Part shown: positions 9,309-17,984 of the stretch, piece by piece
Layout: each line of letters opens with the position of its first letter
Position numbering within the stretch: position 1 is the stretch's first letter
Assembly: GCF_016613475.2 (NCBI RefSeq)
Contig: NZ_CP071517.1
Span: forward strand, 124,001-188,000
Reading direction: 5' to 3'
From: Lysobacter arenosi
GTDB taxonomy: Bacteria; Pseudomonadota; Gammaproteobacteria; Xanthomonadales; Xanthomonadaceae
Length of the DNA: 64,000 bases
Notes under the pieces: model-generated
Seen by the model: only the letters and a program-made list of their open reading frames with translations
The model's database searches: none
Told to the model about the DNA's origin: nothing
Translations under genes and position numbers: made by a program

Positions 9309-10185
9309 CCGACAGGACGCCAACGTGGAAGGCGTGCACGCGGCGCGCGTCGGCGCCGGAGACGCGGAACACGAAGCGACCGAGGGTGAGTTCCTCGCCG
9401 GCTTCGGGCAGGTGGCCGATCGCGGCCGTGACCAGGCCGCCGATGGTGTCGTATTCGTCGTCGTCGAAGTCGGCACTGAAGCGCTCGTTGAAGTCGGCGA
9501 TGGGCGTGAGCGCGTCGACCACGAACTGGCCGTCGGCCTGCGCGGCGATGAGGGCGCTGGGGTCCTCGGCGTCGTCGTGCTCGTCGTCGATCTCGCCGAC
9601 GATCTGCTCCAGGACGTCCTCGATGGTGACCAGGCCGGCGACACCGCCGTGCTCGTCGATCACGATCGCCATGTGGTTGCGCGACTGGCGGAACTCGCGC
9701 AGCAGCACGTTCAGGCGCTTGGACTCGGGGATCAGCACCGCCGGACGCAGCAGCTCGTGGACGTTTCCGGGGCCGAAGTCGGCGACGACGCCGCGCAGCA
9801 GGTCCTTGGCCAGCAGCACGCCAAGGATCTCGTCCTTGTCGTCGCCGTGGACCGGGAAGCGCGAATGGCCGGACTCGACCACCTGTCGCATCAGGTCGAG
9901 GAACTTGCCGTCGGCCGGCAACGAGACCATCTGCGAGCGCGGGATCATCACGTCGCCCACGGTCAGGTCGGACACCGCGATCGCGCCTTCCATCATGCGC
10001 AGGGTGTCGGCGGCGATCAGGCCGTCGGCTTGCGCGTCGCGCAGCAGTTCGACCAGGTCCTCGCGGGTGGTGGGTTCGCCGGAAAGCGCCGAACTGATGC
10101 GTTCGAGCCAGGAGCGCGGCTTCTCGTGGTGCCGCCGCTCGTGGGTTTCCTGCGCGTGGAAGCTACTACTGTCGTCCTCGGACAT
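9301..10185 (-). CDS. corC: CorC/HlyC family CBS-domain protein
   Basis: I start at the ATG giving MSEDDSSSFHAQ; the longer frame upstream runs into ybeY in another frame. The 294-residue protein has two CBS domains (DVMIPRSQMVSLP near residue 75 and the region ending GLVTIEDVLEQIVGEI near 205). A C-terminal CorC/HlyC domain of about 80 residues ends in FRVSGADARRVHAFHV. It lacks the N-terminal membrane DUF21 domain, as in E. coli CorC (YbeX), which is linked to Mg2+/Co2+ efflux and to ribosome maturation. It lies between ybeY and the DUF4105 gene in one operon. Confidence 0.93.
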   Translation of the reverse strand: MSEDDSSSFHAQETHERRHHEKPRSWLERISSALSGEPTTREDLVELLRDAQADGLIAADTLRMMEGAIAVSDLTVGDVMIPRSQMVSLPADGKFLDLMRQVVESGHSRFPVHGDDKDEILGVLLAKDLLRGVVADFGPGNVHELLRPAVLIPESKRLNVLLREFRQSRNHMAIVIDEHGGVAGLVTIEDVLEQIVGEIDDEHDDAEDPSALIAAQADGQFVVDALTPIADFNERFSADFDDDEYDTIGGLVTAAIGHLPEAGEELTLGRFVFRVSGADARRVHAFHVGVLSDA

Positions 10186-10303
10186 TGCGTTCTTGAAGGC
10201 GCCCAGGGGGAAGGGCGACGGGAGGAGTCTACCTCGGAAGCGGCTGGGGTGGGTTTCGGGCCTGGGACAGGCTGATCCAGTGTCGCCGCCACCCGGGGCA
10301 CGC

Positions 10304-10786
10304 TCACTCGTCCCGGTACGGGTCCTCGATCCCCATCCCGGCCAGGATCTCGCGCTCGAGCTGCTCCATGCAGATCGCCTCCTTCTCGTCCTCGTGGTCC
10401 CAGCCCAGCAGGTGCAGGGCGCCATGGACGGTGAGGTGGGCGTAGTGGGCGGCGAGCGGCTTCTTCTGTTCCTTGGCCTCGCGCGCGACCACCGGTGCGC
10501 AGATCACCAGGTCGCCCAGCAGCGGCAGCTTCACGCCCTTGGGCAGGCCGTCGGGCAGTTCGGCGGGGAAGCTGAGCACGTTGGTCGCGTAGTCCTTGCC
10601 GCGGTAATGGCGGTTGAGCGCGCGACCTTCCTTGGTGCCGACGATGCGGATGGCCAGGTCGGCTTCGCGGATGCGGCTTTCCAGGGCGGCGGCCACCCAT
10701 TTGCGGAAACTCACCGCTGCCGGGATGCCGGTGCGCGGCACCGCGTAGGTGATCGAAACGTCCAGTCGGATAGGACCCCGGGTCAT
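10304..10786 (-). CDS. ybeY: Endoribonuclease YbeY (16S rRNA maturation)
   Basis: The start at 10786 gives 160 residues, the usual length. The zinc-binding motif H-G-x-L-H-L-x-G-x-D-H is complete, with His121, His125 and His131 in HGALHLLGWDH, and the conserved TNVLSFP segment is at residues 69-75. YbeY processes the 3' end of 16S rRNA and takes part in ribosome quality control. It follows phoH with a ten-base gap, as in the E. coli ybeZ-ybeY-ybeX order. Confidence 0.95.
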   Translation of the reverse strand: MTRGPIRLDVSITYAVPRTGIPAAVSFRKWVAAALESRIREADLAIRIVGTKEGRALNRHYRGKDYATNVLSFPAELPDGLPKGVKLPLLGDLVICAPVVAREAKEQKKPLAAHYAHLTVHGALHLLGWDHEDEKEAICMEQLEREILAGMGIEDPYRDE

Positions 10787-10796
10787 AGGTCTGCGC

Positions 10797-11798
10797 TCAT
10801 TTGGGCGGGCCGGGCCGCGCGTCGCCAGCGTCGGCATCCCTCGCGTCGCGGGCGTCATAGGCGTTGACGATCCGCGCGACGAGCGGGTGGCGTACCACGT
10901 CGCGCGATTCGAAGAAGGTGAAGCTGATGCCGTTGACGCCACGCAGCACGTCCAGCGCATCGCGCAGGCCGGACTTCTGGTGCTTGGGCAAATCGATCTG
11001 GGTCAGGTCGCCGGTGACGACGGCAGTGCTGCCGTAGCCGATTCGGGTCAGGAACATCTTCATCTGCTCGATCGAGGTGTTCTGCGCTTCGTCGAGAATC
11101 ACGTAGGCATCGTTAAGCGTGCGTCCGCGCATGTAGGCCAGCGGCGCGATCTCGATGACGTTCTTCTCCAGCAGCTTGACCACCTTTTCCACGCCGAGCA
11201 TCTCGTAGAGCGCGTCGTACAGCGGGCGCAGGTAGGGGTCGACTTTCTGGGTCAGGTCGCCCGGCAGGAAGCCGAGCTTCTCGCCGGCCTCCACCGCGGG
11301 GCGCACCAGGATCAGGCGCTGCACGCGTGCTTCGTTCAGTGCTTCCACCGCGCTGGCGACGGCAAGGAAGGTCTTGCCGGTGCCGGCCGGACCGATGCCG
11401 AAGTTGATGTCGTGGGTGGCGATCGCGTGCAGGTACTTGGCCTGGTTGGCGCCGCGGCCGCGAATCGTGCCGCGCTTGACGCGGATGCTCACTTCCTGCG
11501 GTTCGACGTCGTCGTTGGCGACGCCGTCGGCATCGATCTCGGTCAGGCGCAGGTGGATCGCAGGTTCGGTCAGCGTTTCGTCAGCGGCATCACGCCACAG
11601 GTCGCGCAGCAGTCGCTCGGCCTGGTTGACCGCCAGCGGCGGTCCGACGACGCGGAAGACGTTTCCGCGATTGGCGATCTCCACGCCCAGGCGCAGTTCG
11701 ATCATGCGCAGGTGGCCGTCGAACGGGCCGGTGAGGTTGGCCAGGCGTTCTGCCTCGGCAGGTTCGAGGGCGAATTCGGAAGTGGTTCGAGAGGACAT
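10797..11798 (-). CDS. ybeZ: PhoH-like ATPase (YbeZ)
   Basis: The start at 11798 gives 333 residues; the longer frame upstream is not coding-like. The Walker A motif GPAGTGKT lies at residues 136-143 and the Walker B YVILDEAQN at 232-240, with a KH-like N-terminal segment typical of YbeZ. The family is a predicted RNA helicase/NTPase that binds YbeY and supports rRNA processing. It heads the ybeZ-ybeY-corC-DUF4105 operon, and about 120 bases upstream hold the likely promoter, though no clear elements stand out. Confidence 0.93.
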   Translation of the reverse strand: MSSRTTSEFALEPAEAERLANLTGPFDGHLRMIELRLGVEIANRGNVFRVVGPPLAVNQAERLLRDLWRDAADETLTEPAIHLRLTEIDADGVANDDVEPQEVSIRVKRGTIRGRGANQAKYLHAIATHDINFGIGPAGTGKTFLAVASAVEALNEARVQRLILVRPAVEAGEKLGFLPGDLTQKVDPYLRPLYDALYEMLGVEKVVKLLEKNVIEIAPLAYMRGRTLNDAYVILDEAQNTSIEQMKMFLTRIGYGSTAVVTGDLTQIDLPKHQKSGLRDALDVLRGVNGISFTFFESRDVVRHPLVARIVNAYDARDARDADAGDARPGPPK

Positions 11799-11920
11799 CG
11801 AGAGGAAGTGTCTTCCGTGGCGAACGGGGGGACGCACTCGCTTGCGCGTCGGGGGGCAAACAGCTTGCGCCTGCTCGGGCGATTTCGCAAAACGCTCGCC
11901 GCTTGAAAGCGTCCGGTGGA

Positions 11921-12157
11921 CTAGTCGCGCGGCGGCGGGGACGGGGATTTCAGCGCGCGGTAGACCAGTCGCACGCCGATGGCACCGACGACTAGCGAGC
12001 CGACCAGCCACAGCCACATCACCGCATCGCCGGCATGCTCGCCGTCGCGCAGGTAGCGCATCGCATAGCGCAGCAACCCGAGTGCGGCGATGGCGCAGAA
12101 CCACAGGCCCAGTGCGCAGCGCTGGAGCAGGCCGGGAGCGGGAGCAGGGTCGGGCAT
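11921..12157 (-). CDS. Small membrane protein, 78 aa
   Basis: A short ORF with coding-like composition encoding two membrane helices (about residues 10-30 and 44-65) with basic loops (RYAMRYLRDGE) and a Pro/Ser-rich tail. It is transcribed towards ybeZ, ending 122 bases before it. I do not recognise the family, and it could be a lineage-specific protein. Confidence 0.5.
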   Translation of the reverse strand: MPDPAPAPGLLQRCALGLWFCAIAALGLLRYAMRYLRDGEHAGDAVMWLWLVGSLVVGAIGVRLVYRALKSPSPPPRD

Positions 12158-12276
12158 GGCAACGGCGATCTCAGGCGATGGCAGGCAACACGATAGGGCA
12201 GGGCGCGCCGCCAGTGCTTGCAGCTCCGGGCGGTCGGGCGGCCGCCCGCTGACCGTTCGTCGGCTTGGAGTTGAAA

Positions 12277-12300
12277 CTAATTAATCATTGAATTAAATAT
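12277..12300. promoter_or_regulatory. AT-rich palindrome, probable operator/promoter of the TetR-ABC operon
   Basis: TTAAT (12281-12285) and ATTAA (12292-12296) form an inverted repeat with a six-base spacer in an exceptionally AT-rich stretch of about 30 bases, directly before the TetR-family start at 12308. The placement fits autoregulation by that repressor; this is inference. Confidence 0.5.
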
Positions 12301-12307
12301 AGCGCCC

Positions 12308-13003
12308 ATGACAGAGTCCCCCAAAACCAGGGCCGCGAAGGCCAGCAAGTCGGCCAAGGCCCCCAAAGGCGCGGTCCGCCGGGCCCCCGGCCGCCCCGGC
12401 CCGGATAGCCCCGACCTGCGCGAGCGCCTGCTCGACGGCGCCATCGCCTGCTTTGCCCGGCAGGGCATCGCGGCTACCCCGTTGCGTGCAATCGCCACCG
12501 AGGCCGGCGTCACGCCGGCGCTGCTGCACTACTACTTCGGCGACAAGGCGCAGCTGCAGGAGGCGGCGGTCGCCGAGCGCGTGCTGCCCGCGTTCGCGCG
12601 CCTGCGCGAACCGCTCATGCATGCCGGCGACGACATCGCCGACCTGGTCGCTGCATTCGTGAAGGGCATCGGCCTGCTGGTTGCCGAGCATCCCTGGCTG
12701 CCGGCGCTTTGGGTGCGCGAGGTCCTGTGCGAAGGCGGTGCCCTGCGCGAGGTCCTGTTCGAACGGATCGGCCCGCAGATGCCGCTGATGATGGCCGCGC
12801 GCTTCGCCCAGGCGCAGCAGCGCGGCGAATTGAACGAGGACCTCGACCCGCGCCTGCTGATGGTGTCGCTGGTCGGTCTGACCCTGTTTCCCGCGGCCGG
12901 CGCCCCGATCTGGCGCCGCATGTTCCAGGCCGACGACCTGGATTTCGATGCACTGCGCCGGCACACGCTGGCGCTGCTGGACCGCGGCCTTGGTGTGGGA
13001 TGA
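12308..13003 (+). CDS. TetR/AcrR-family regulator (CecR/YbiH-like)
   Basis: This 231-residue protein has a Lys/Pro/Ala-rich N-terminal tail (about 35 residues), then a TetR helix-turn-helix at roughly 38-85 with TPLRAIATEAGVTPALLHYYFGDKAQL. The C-terminal ligand domain has the length and character of the CecR group. It lies 26 bases before the HlyD gene and probably represses the operon through the AT-rich palindrome upstream. In E. coli the corresponding regulator CecR controls the ybhGFSR exporter, the same gene types as here. Confidence 0.85.
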   Translation: MTESPKTRAAKASKSAKAPKGAVRRAPGRPGPDSPDLRERLLDGAIACFARQGIAATPLRAIATEAGVTPALLHYYFGDKAQLQEAAVAERVLPAFARLREPLMHAGDDIADLVAAFVKGIGLLVAEHPWLPALWVREVLCEGGALREVLFERIGPQMPLMMAARFAQAQQRGELNEDLDPRLLMVSLVGLTLFPAAGAPIWRRMFQADDLDFDALRRHTLALLDRGLGVG

Positions 13004-13029
13004 CACGCGTTGGACAAGCGAACGAAGCC

Positions 13030-14010
13030 ATGAACACGAACAAACACTCGACAACGCCGGGCGCCTGGCTGGGCCTTGCATGCATCGTGCTGCTCGCCGG
13101 CTGCCGCAAGGAACCGCCGCAGGCACTGGGCACGCTGGAATGGGACCGCATCGCCTTGCCGGCGACGGCGCCGGAGCGCATCGTCCGCATCGACGTGCGC
13201 GAGGGGCAGCGGGTCAAGGCCGGCGCGCGCCTGGTGCAGCTCGAAGTCACCCGCACGCAGGCCGAGCTGGCGGCGCTGCAGGCACAGGCCCGCCAGGCCG
13301 GTGACGTGCTGGCGGAACTGGAAGCCGGCCCGCGTAGCGAAGACATCGCCCAGGCCCGTGCCAACCTCGCCGCGGCGCAGGCCGAAGCCGCCGACGCAAG
13401 TGCGTTCTACGCGCGCCTGCAGCCGCTGGGTCGGCAGCAACTCGTCGCCGCTTCCGACGTCGACCGTGCACGCGCCGCTGCCGGCAACTCGCAGGCGCAG
13501 GTGCGCGCTGCGCAGGCGGCGCTGCTCGAACTCGAGCGCGGTACCCGCATCGAACAGATCGCACAGGGCGAATCGGCGCTGGCCGCCGCCACCGCGCAAG
13601 CCGCTTCGCAGGAAGTGACGCTGCACAAACTCGACCTCATCGCGCCGCGTGCCGGCGTGGTCGACAGCCTGCCGTACCGCCTTGGCGACCAGGCGCCGGT
13701 GGGCGCGCCGCTGGCGATCATGCTCGTCGGCGATGCGCCGTATGCACGTGTCTACGTGCCCGAGCCGATCCGCGCCGACGTGCGCGTCGGCCAGTCCGCG
13801 CGGGTGTTCATCGACGGCCGCGACGGCTCGCTCGAGGGCCGCGTGCGGATGATCCGCAACGAGGCAAGCTTCACCCCGTACTACGCGCTGATCGGCAAGG
13901 ACGCCGCACGGCTGAGCTATCTGGCGGAGGTCGAACTGGTCGGCGGCAAGACCACGGACCTGCCGGCGGGACTGCCGGTGCGGGTCGAATTCGGGGCTGG
14001 CACGAAATGA
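13030..14010 (+). CDS. HlyD/YbhG-type periplasmic adaptor, predicted lipoprotein
   Basis: I start at 13030, giving 326 residues; the longer frame would overlap the TetR gene. Residues 13-25 form a hydrophobic segment ending in the lipobox LLAGC. Then come a biotinyl-lipoyl-like half-motif (VRIDVREGQRVKAGARL), a long alpha-helical hairpin rich in Ala/Gln (about residues 70-190), and the second lipoyl half with a beta-barrel region (APRAGVVDSLPYRLGDQAPVG). The role is a membrane-fusion adaptor linking the ABC-2 exporter to an outer-membrane channel, which is not encoded here. Its stop overlaps the ATPase start (ATGA). Confidence 0.88.
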   Translation: MNTNKHSTTPGAWLGLACIVLLAGCRKEPPQALGTLEWDRIALPATAPERIVRIDVREGQRVKAGARLVQLEVTRTQAELAALQAQARQAGDVLAELEAGPRSEDIAQARANLAAAQAEAADASAFYARLQPLGRQQLVAASDVDRARAAAGNSQAQVRAAQAALLELERGTRIEQIAQGESALAAATAQAASQEVTLHKLDLIAPRAGVVDSLPYRLGDQAPVGAPLAIMLVGDAPYARVYVPEPIRADVRVGQSARVFIDGRDGSLEGRVRMIRNEASFTPYYALIGKDAARLSYLAEVELVGGKTTDLPAGLPVRVEFGAGTK

Positions 14011-14966
14011 ACGCAGGCGCGGACGAGCTGGCCATCCGCGCGCGCGGCCTGACCAAGCGCTTCGGCTCGCTGGCCGCGGTCGACCATGTCGACCTGAGCG
14101 TGCCGCGCGCGAATGTCTACGGTTTCCTCGGGCCCAACGGCTCGGGCAAGACCACCACCATCCGCATGCTCTGCGGCTTGCTGACGCCGAGCGAAGGCGA
14201 TGTCGAAGTACTCGGCCTGCGCATTCCCGAGCAGGCCGAGGAGCTGCGCAAGCGCATCGGCTACATGACGCAGAAGTTCTCCCTGTTCGATGACCTGACG
14301 GTGCGCGAGAACCTCGAGTTCCTCGCCGCCGTGCAGGACATCCCCCGCGCGAAGGCGGCAAAGCGCATCGACGAACTGGTCGAGCAGTACCACTTCGCCG
14401 ATCGCCAGAAGCAGCTGGCCGGCACCATGAGCGGTGGCCAGAAGCAGCGCCTGGCGCTGGCTGGCGCGGTGATCCAGAACCCCGAGCTGCTGTTCCTGGA
14501 CGAGCCTACCAGCGCGGTCGATCCGGAGTCGCGCCGCGACTTCTGGGAAAAGCTCTTCGATCTCGCCGACGCAGGCACCACCATCCTGGTCTCGACCCAC
14601 TACATGGACGAGGCCGAGCGCTGCCATCGCATTGCAATCCTCGATCGCGGCGTGCTGGTGGCCGACGGAACGCCGGACGACCTCACCCATGCACTGGCCG
14701 GACGCACGGTCGAGGTGCTGGCGGCGCAGCCGCGGCGCGCCCAGCAGATGCTGGTCAACGTACCGGGCGTGCTGAGCGTCGCGCAGATCGGCAACACGCT
14801 GCGGGTGTTGAATGAAAGCAACGGCGAGGCCGCGGCACGGCTGCAGAAGGCGCTGACCGATGCCGGGCTGGAGGCGACGGTAGCGGCCACGCATCCGAAC
14901 CTGGAGGACGTGTTCGTCGCCTCCACGCGCGGTCGTGCAGAGAAACCGCAGGAGCGTGCCGCATGA
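14007..14966 (+). CDS. ABC-2 exporter ATP-binding protein (YbhF-like, single domain)
   Basis: This 319-residue ATPase has Walker A GPNGSGKT at 42-49, the signature MSGGQKQ at 141-147, Walker B LLFLDEP at 161-167 and the switch His in VSTHYMDE. A C-terminal extension of about 90 residues is typical of ABC-2 drug exporters. E. coli YbhF has two fused ATPase domains, while this one has one. The gene overlaps its neighbours by four bases on both sides, so adaptor, ATPase and permease are translationally coupled. Confidence 0.93.
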   Translation: MNAGADELAIRARGLTKRFGSLAAVDHVDLSVPRANVYGFLGPNGSGKTTTIRMLCGLLTPSEGDVEVLGLRIPEQAEELRKRIGYMTQKFSLFDDLTVRENLEFLAAVQDIPRAKAAKRIDELVEQYHFADRQKQLAGTMSGGQKQRLALAGAVIQNPELLFLDEPTSAVDPESRRDFWEKLFDLADAGTTILVSTHYMDEAERCHRIAILDRGVLVADGTPDDLTHALAGRTVEVLAAQPRRAQQMLVNVPGVLSVAQIGNTLRVLNESNGEAAARLQKALTDAGLEATVAATHPNLEDVFVASTRGRAEKPQERAA

Positions 14967-16081
14967 ACCTGCGCCGCATGTTCGCGATCGTGCAGAAGGA
15001 GTTGCGGCAGATGCGCCGCGACCGCATCACGCTGGCGATGATCGTCGGCATCCCGGTGATGCAGCTGGTGCTGTTCGGCTATGCGATCAATCTCAACCTG
15101 CGCGGCCTGGAAACCGGCATCGCCGACCAGGCCAACACCGCTGGATCGCGCGCGGTGGTCATGGACATGATCGCCACCGGGGTGATCGACCCGACGTTCA
15201 GCGCGACTTCGCCGCAGGAACTCATGGAACAGTTGCGTCGCGGCGAAATCAGCATCGGCGTGGTGATCCCGCCGGACTTCGAGCGTCGCCGCTTCGAAGG
15301 ACGCGAGGCGGTGCAGGTGCTGGTCGACGGCAGCGACACCGTCGTGCAGAGCGCGGCGGTGCAACTGGCGCAGCTGCCGCTGAGCAACACGCCGACCAAT
15401 AACCTCGCCCCCACGCGCGGCGGCACCGGTCAGGTGGCCGCCGGGCAGATCGGCGTGGTCAGCTTCTACAACCCCGAGCGGCGATCGGCGGTGAACATCG
15501 TGCCGGGCCTGATCGGCATCATCCTGACCATGACCATGGTGATGTTCACCGGCGTGGCGATCGTCCGCGAGCGCGAGCGCGGCAACATGGAACTGCTGAT
15601 CGCCACGCCGCTGAGCAGCAGCGAGCTGATGATCGGCAAAGTGCTGCCGTATGCCGGCATCGGACTGATCCAGACCACGCTGGTGATCCTGCTGGGCGTT
15701 TGGCTGTTCGACGTGCCGATCCGCGGCAGCCTGCTGGATGTCTACCTGGCCTCGGTGCTGCTGATCATCGCCAACCTGACCCTCGGCCTGCTGATCTCGA
15801 CCAAGGCACAGTCGCAGTTCCAGGCGATGCAGATGACGTTCTTCGTGTTCCTGCCGTCGATCCTGCTGTCGGGCTTCATGTTCCCGTTCGCCGGCATGCC
15901 CAGGATCGTGCAGTGGCTGGCCGAGGTGCTGCCGCTGACGCACTTCCTGCGCCTGATCCGCGGCGTGATGCTTCGCGGCGCGAACCTCGTCGAGCTGTGG
16001 CCGGAGGTGCTGGCGCTGCTGGTTTTCATCACCGTGATGATGACGGCGGCGATCATGCGGTTCCGCAAGCGGCTGGATTGA
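14963..16081 (+). CDS. ABC-2 family permease (YbhR/YbhS-like)
   Basis: This 372-residue protein has one N-terminal helix (RDRITLAMIVGIPVMQLVLFGYAI), a periplasmic domain of about 130 residues, then five membrane helices with the ABC-2 signature region PLTHFLRLIRGVMLRG near residue 325. It would form the membrane pore with the preceding ATPase, exporting an unknown hydrophobic compound. Only one permease gene is present where enterobacteria have two, so it probably acts as a homodimer. Confidence 0.92.
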   Translation: MNLRRMFAIVQKELRQMRRDRITLAMIVGIPVMQLVLFGYAINLNLRGLETGIADQANTAGSRAVVMDMIATGVIDPTFSATSPQELMEQLRRGEISIGVVIPPDFERRRFEGREAVQVLVDGSDTVVQSAAVQLAQLPLSNTPTNNLAPTRGGTGQVAAGQIGVVSFYNPERRSAVNIVPGLIGIILTMTMVMFTGVAIVRERERGNMELLIATPLSSSELMIGKVLPYAGIGLIQTTLVILLGVWLFDVPIRGSLLDVYLASVLLIIANLTLGLLISTKAQSQFQAMQMTFFVFLPSILLSGFMFPFAGMPRIVQWLAEVLPLTHFLRLIRGVMLRGANLVELWPEVLALLVFITVMMTAAIMRFRKRLD

Positions 16082-16105
16082 GACCTCTCCGCTCCCTCCA
16101 CGCCG

Positions 16106-16191
16106 TCATCCCGGCGAAAGCCGGGATCCAGTTTGCCGTTGCAGCTGGCGGGCAGGAGCGAGATGGATCCCGGCGTTCGCCGGGATGACGG
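16106..16191. repeat. Paired REP-like inverted repeats
   Basis: Two palindromic units in opposite orientation: TCATCCCGGCGAAAGCCGGGA at 16106-16126 and its inverted counterpart at 16164-16191, separated by about 35 bases. Together they can fold into a large cruciform. Single copies of the same element occur at 25848, 50056, 55054 and 62758. This is the arrangement of a bacterial interspersed mosaic element. Confidence 0.75.
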
Positions 16192-16257
16192 TGCGACTTG
16201 CACCTCATCGCATCATTGCGCAAAGTCGCCAGGCTCCGATCGCCTGGGGAGGGCGTG

Positions 16258-17922
16258 ATGCAAAAGCTTGGATTGACCATTTCGACGTTGCTGCTGGCGC
16301 TGGCAGGTAGCGCGAACGCCGCCGAAGTCACGGTTTTGAGCGCGGCCCGGATCCACACGATGGCCTCCGCCCAGCCGCGCGTGCAGGCACTGGCCTACGA
16401 CGACAGCGGACGGATCCTCGCCCTGGGCGACACCGCCGCGCTGATCAAGCGCTACCCCAAGGCCAGGCGGATCGACGCGGCGGACGCCACGGTCATTCCC
16501 GGCCTGATCGACGCGCACGCGCACGTCTCCGGCCTGGGGCTGACGATGCTCACCGCCGACCTGGTCGATTCGACCAGCAAGGACGAGGTGATCAAGCGCC
16601 TGCGCGAGTTCGCCACCAAGCTGCCGGCCGATGCCTGGCTGATCGGGCGCGGCTGGGACCAGAACGACTGGCCCGAGAAGCGCTTCCCGACCGCTGCCGA
16701 CCTCGACGCGGCCTTCCCCGATCGGCCGGTCTGGCTGGAACGCATCGACGGCCATGCCGGCTGGGCCAACAGCGCGGCGCTGCGTGCGGTCAAGCGCGAC
16801 CTCGCCGGCAGCTGGCAGCCCGACGGCGGCCGCATCGAGCGCGATGCCGCCGGCAAACCCACCGGCATCTTCGTCGACGGCGCCATGGCCCTGGTCGACG
16901 AATCGCGACCGCCGCTCGATGACGCCACGGCCGAACGCGCGCTGGTGCTGGGCATGCAGTCCGCCGTCGAACACGGCCTGACCGGCGTGCACGACGCCGG
17001 CGTCAGCCTGGCCGAGTTGCGGCGTTACCAGCACCTGGCCGATCGCAACCAGATGCCGTTGCGCATCACCGCGATGGCGGCCGGCGACGGCGACGCGCTC
17101 GCGCAGATCTGCCGCGATGGCCTTTACCGGCACGCGTCGGGCCGCCTGCAGATGCGCACCGTCAAGCTGTATGCGGACGGCGCGCTCGGCAGTCGCGGCG
17201 CGGCGATGGTGCAGGACTACAGCGACGACCACGGCAATCGCGGCCTGATGCTGATGTCGCCCGATGCGTTGCTGGCCGCTGCTATCAAGGCCAAGGGCTG
17301 CGGCGTGCAGGTGGCGACGCACGCCATCGGCGACCGTGGCAACCACGAAGTGCTCGAAGCCTATGCGAAGGCGCTGGGTGCGGATTCGGCGGGCGACCAT
17401 CGCTGGCGCATCGAACACGCGCAGGTGCTGACGCCTCAGGATCTGCCGCGGCTGGCGCAGCTGCACGTGATCGCCTCGATGCAGCCCACCCACGCCACCA
17501 GCGACATGCCGTGGGCGCAGGACCGCGTCGGGCCGCAGCGGATCGTCGGCGCCTACGCCTGGCGCCAGCTGCGCGACAGCGGCGCGCGCCTGGCGCTGGG
17601 ATCGGACTTCCCGGTGGAGTCGGTGGACCCGCGCTTCGGACTCTATGCGGCGGCCACGCGCGCCGACTCGCACGGTCTGCCGGTCGGTGGCTGGTTCCCG
17701 CAGGAGAAGCTGACCGCGTTCGAAGCGCTGCGTGGCTTCACCCTCGATGCCGCCTACGCGGGATTCGCCGAGGCGGAAGTCGGCAGCCTCGAGGTCGGCA
17801 AGCGCGCCGATTTCGTCGTGCTGAAAGAAGACCCGCTGGCGATCCCGCCGGCGCGCTTGCGCGAGTTGACCGTTGAAGCGACGTACGTCGACGGTCGCGC
17901 GGTGTATAGCGCCGCGAAGTAG
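16258..17922 (+). CDS. Secreted amidohydrolase, YtcJ/NfdA-like
   Basis: Starting at 16258 gives 554 residues with a clear signal peptide (residues 1-22, LLLALAGSANAAEV). The metal-dependent amidohydrolase fold is shown by DAHAHV (His87 and His89), the conserved WLIGRGWDQNDWPE, the VATHAIGDRG motif near residue 360 and LGSDFPVE near 450. This subgroup (amidohydrolase_3) hydrolyses N-formyl or N-acyl compounds or acts on unknown amides. It follows the exporter permease after the REP pair, so co-transcription is doubtful. Confidence 0.85.
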   Translation: MQKLGLTISTLLLALAGSANAAEVTVLSAARIHTMASAQPRVQALAYDDSGRILALGDTAALIKRYPKARRIDAADATVIPGLIDAHAHVSGLGLTMLTADLVDSTSKDEVIKRLREFATKLPADAWLIGRGWDQNDWPEKRFPTAADLDAAFPDRPVWLERIDGHAGWANSAALRAVKRDLAGSWQPDGGRIERDAAGKPTGIFVDGAMALVDESRPPLDDATAERALVLGMQSAVEHGLTGVHDAGVSLAELRRYQHLADRNQMPLRITAMAAGDGDALAQICRDGLYRHASGRLQMRTVKLYADGALGSRGAAMVQDYSDDHGNRGLMLMSPDALLAAAIKAKGCGVQVATHAIGDRGNHEVLEAYAKALGADSAGDHRWRIEHAQVLTPQDLPRLAQLHVIASMQPTHATSDMPWAQDRVGPQRIVGAYAWRQLRDSGARLALGSDFPVESVDPRFGLYAAATRADSHGLPVGGWFPQEKLTAFEALRGFTLDAAYAGFAEAEVGSLEVGKRADFVVLKEDPLAIPPARLRELTVEATYVDGRAVYSAAK

Positions 17923-17950
17923 GGCAACGCCCTCATCCGCCCGCCGGGCA

Positions 17951-17975
17951 CCTTCTCCCGCTCGCGGGAGAAGGG
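17951..17975. repeat. Inverted repeat between amidohydrolase and miaB, possible bidirectional terminator
   Basis: CCTTCTCCCGC and GCGGGAGAAGG form an almost perfect palindrome in the convergent gap between two genes. It is a member of the same family as the copies at 4651, 37574 and 53081, and may end transcription from both sides. Confidence 0.6.
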
Positions 17976-17984
17976 ATTGACGCG

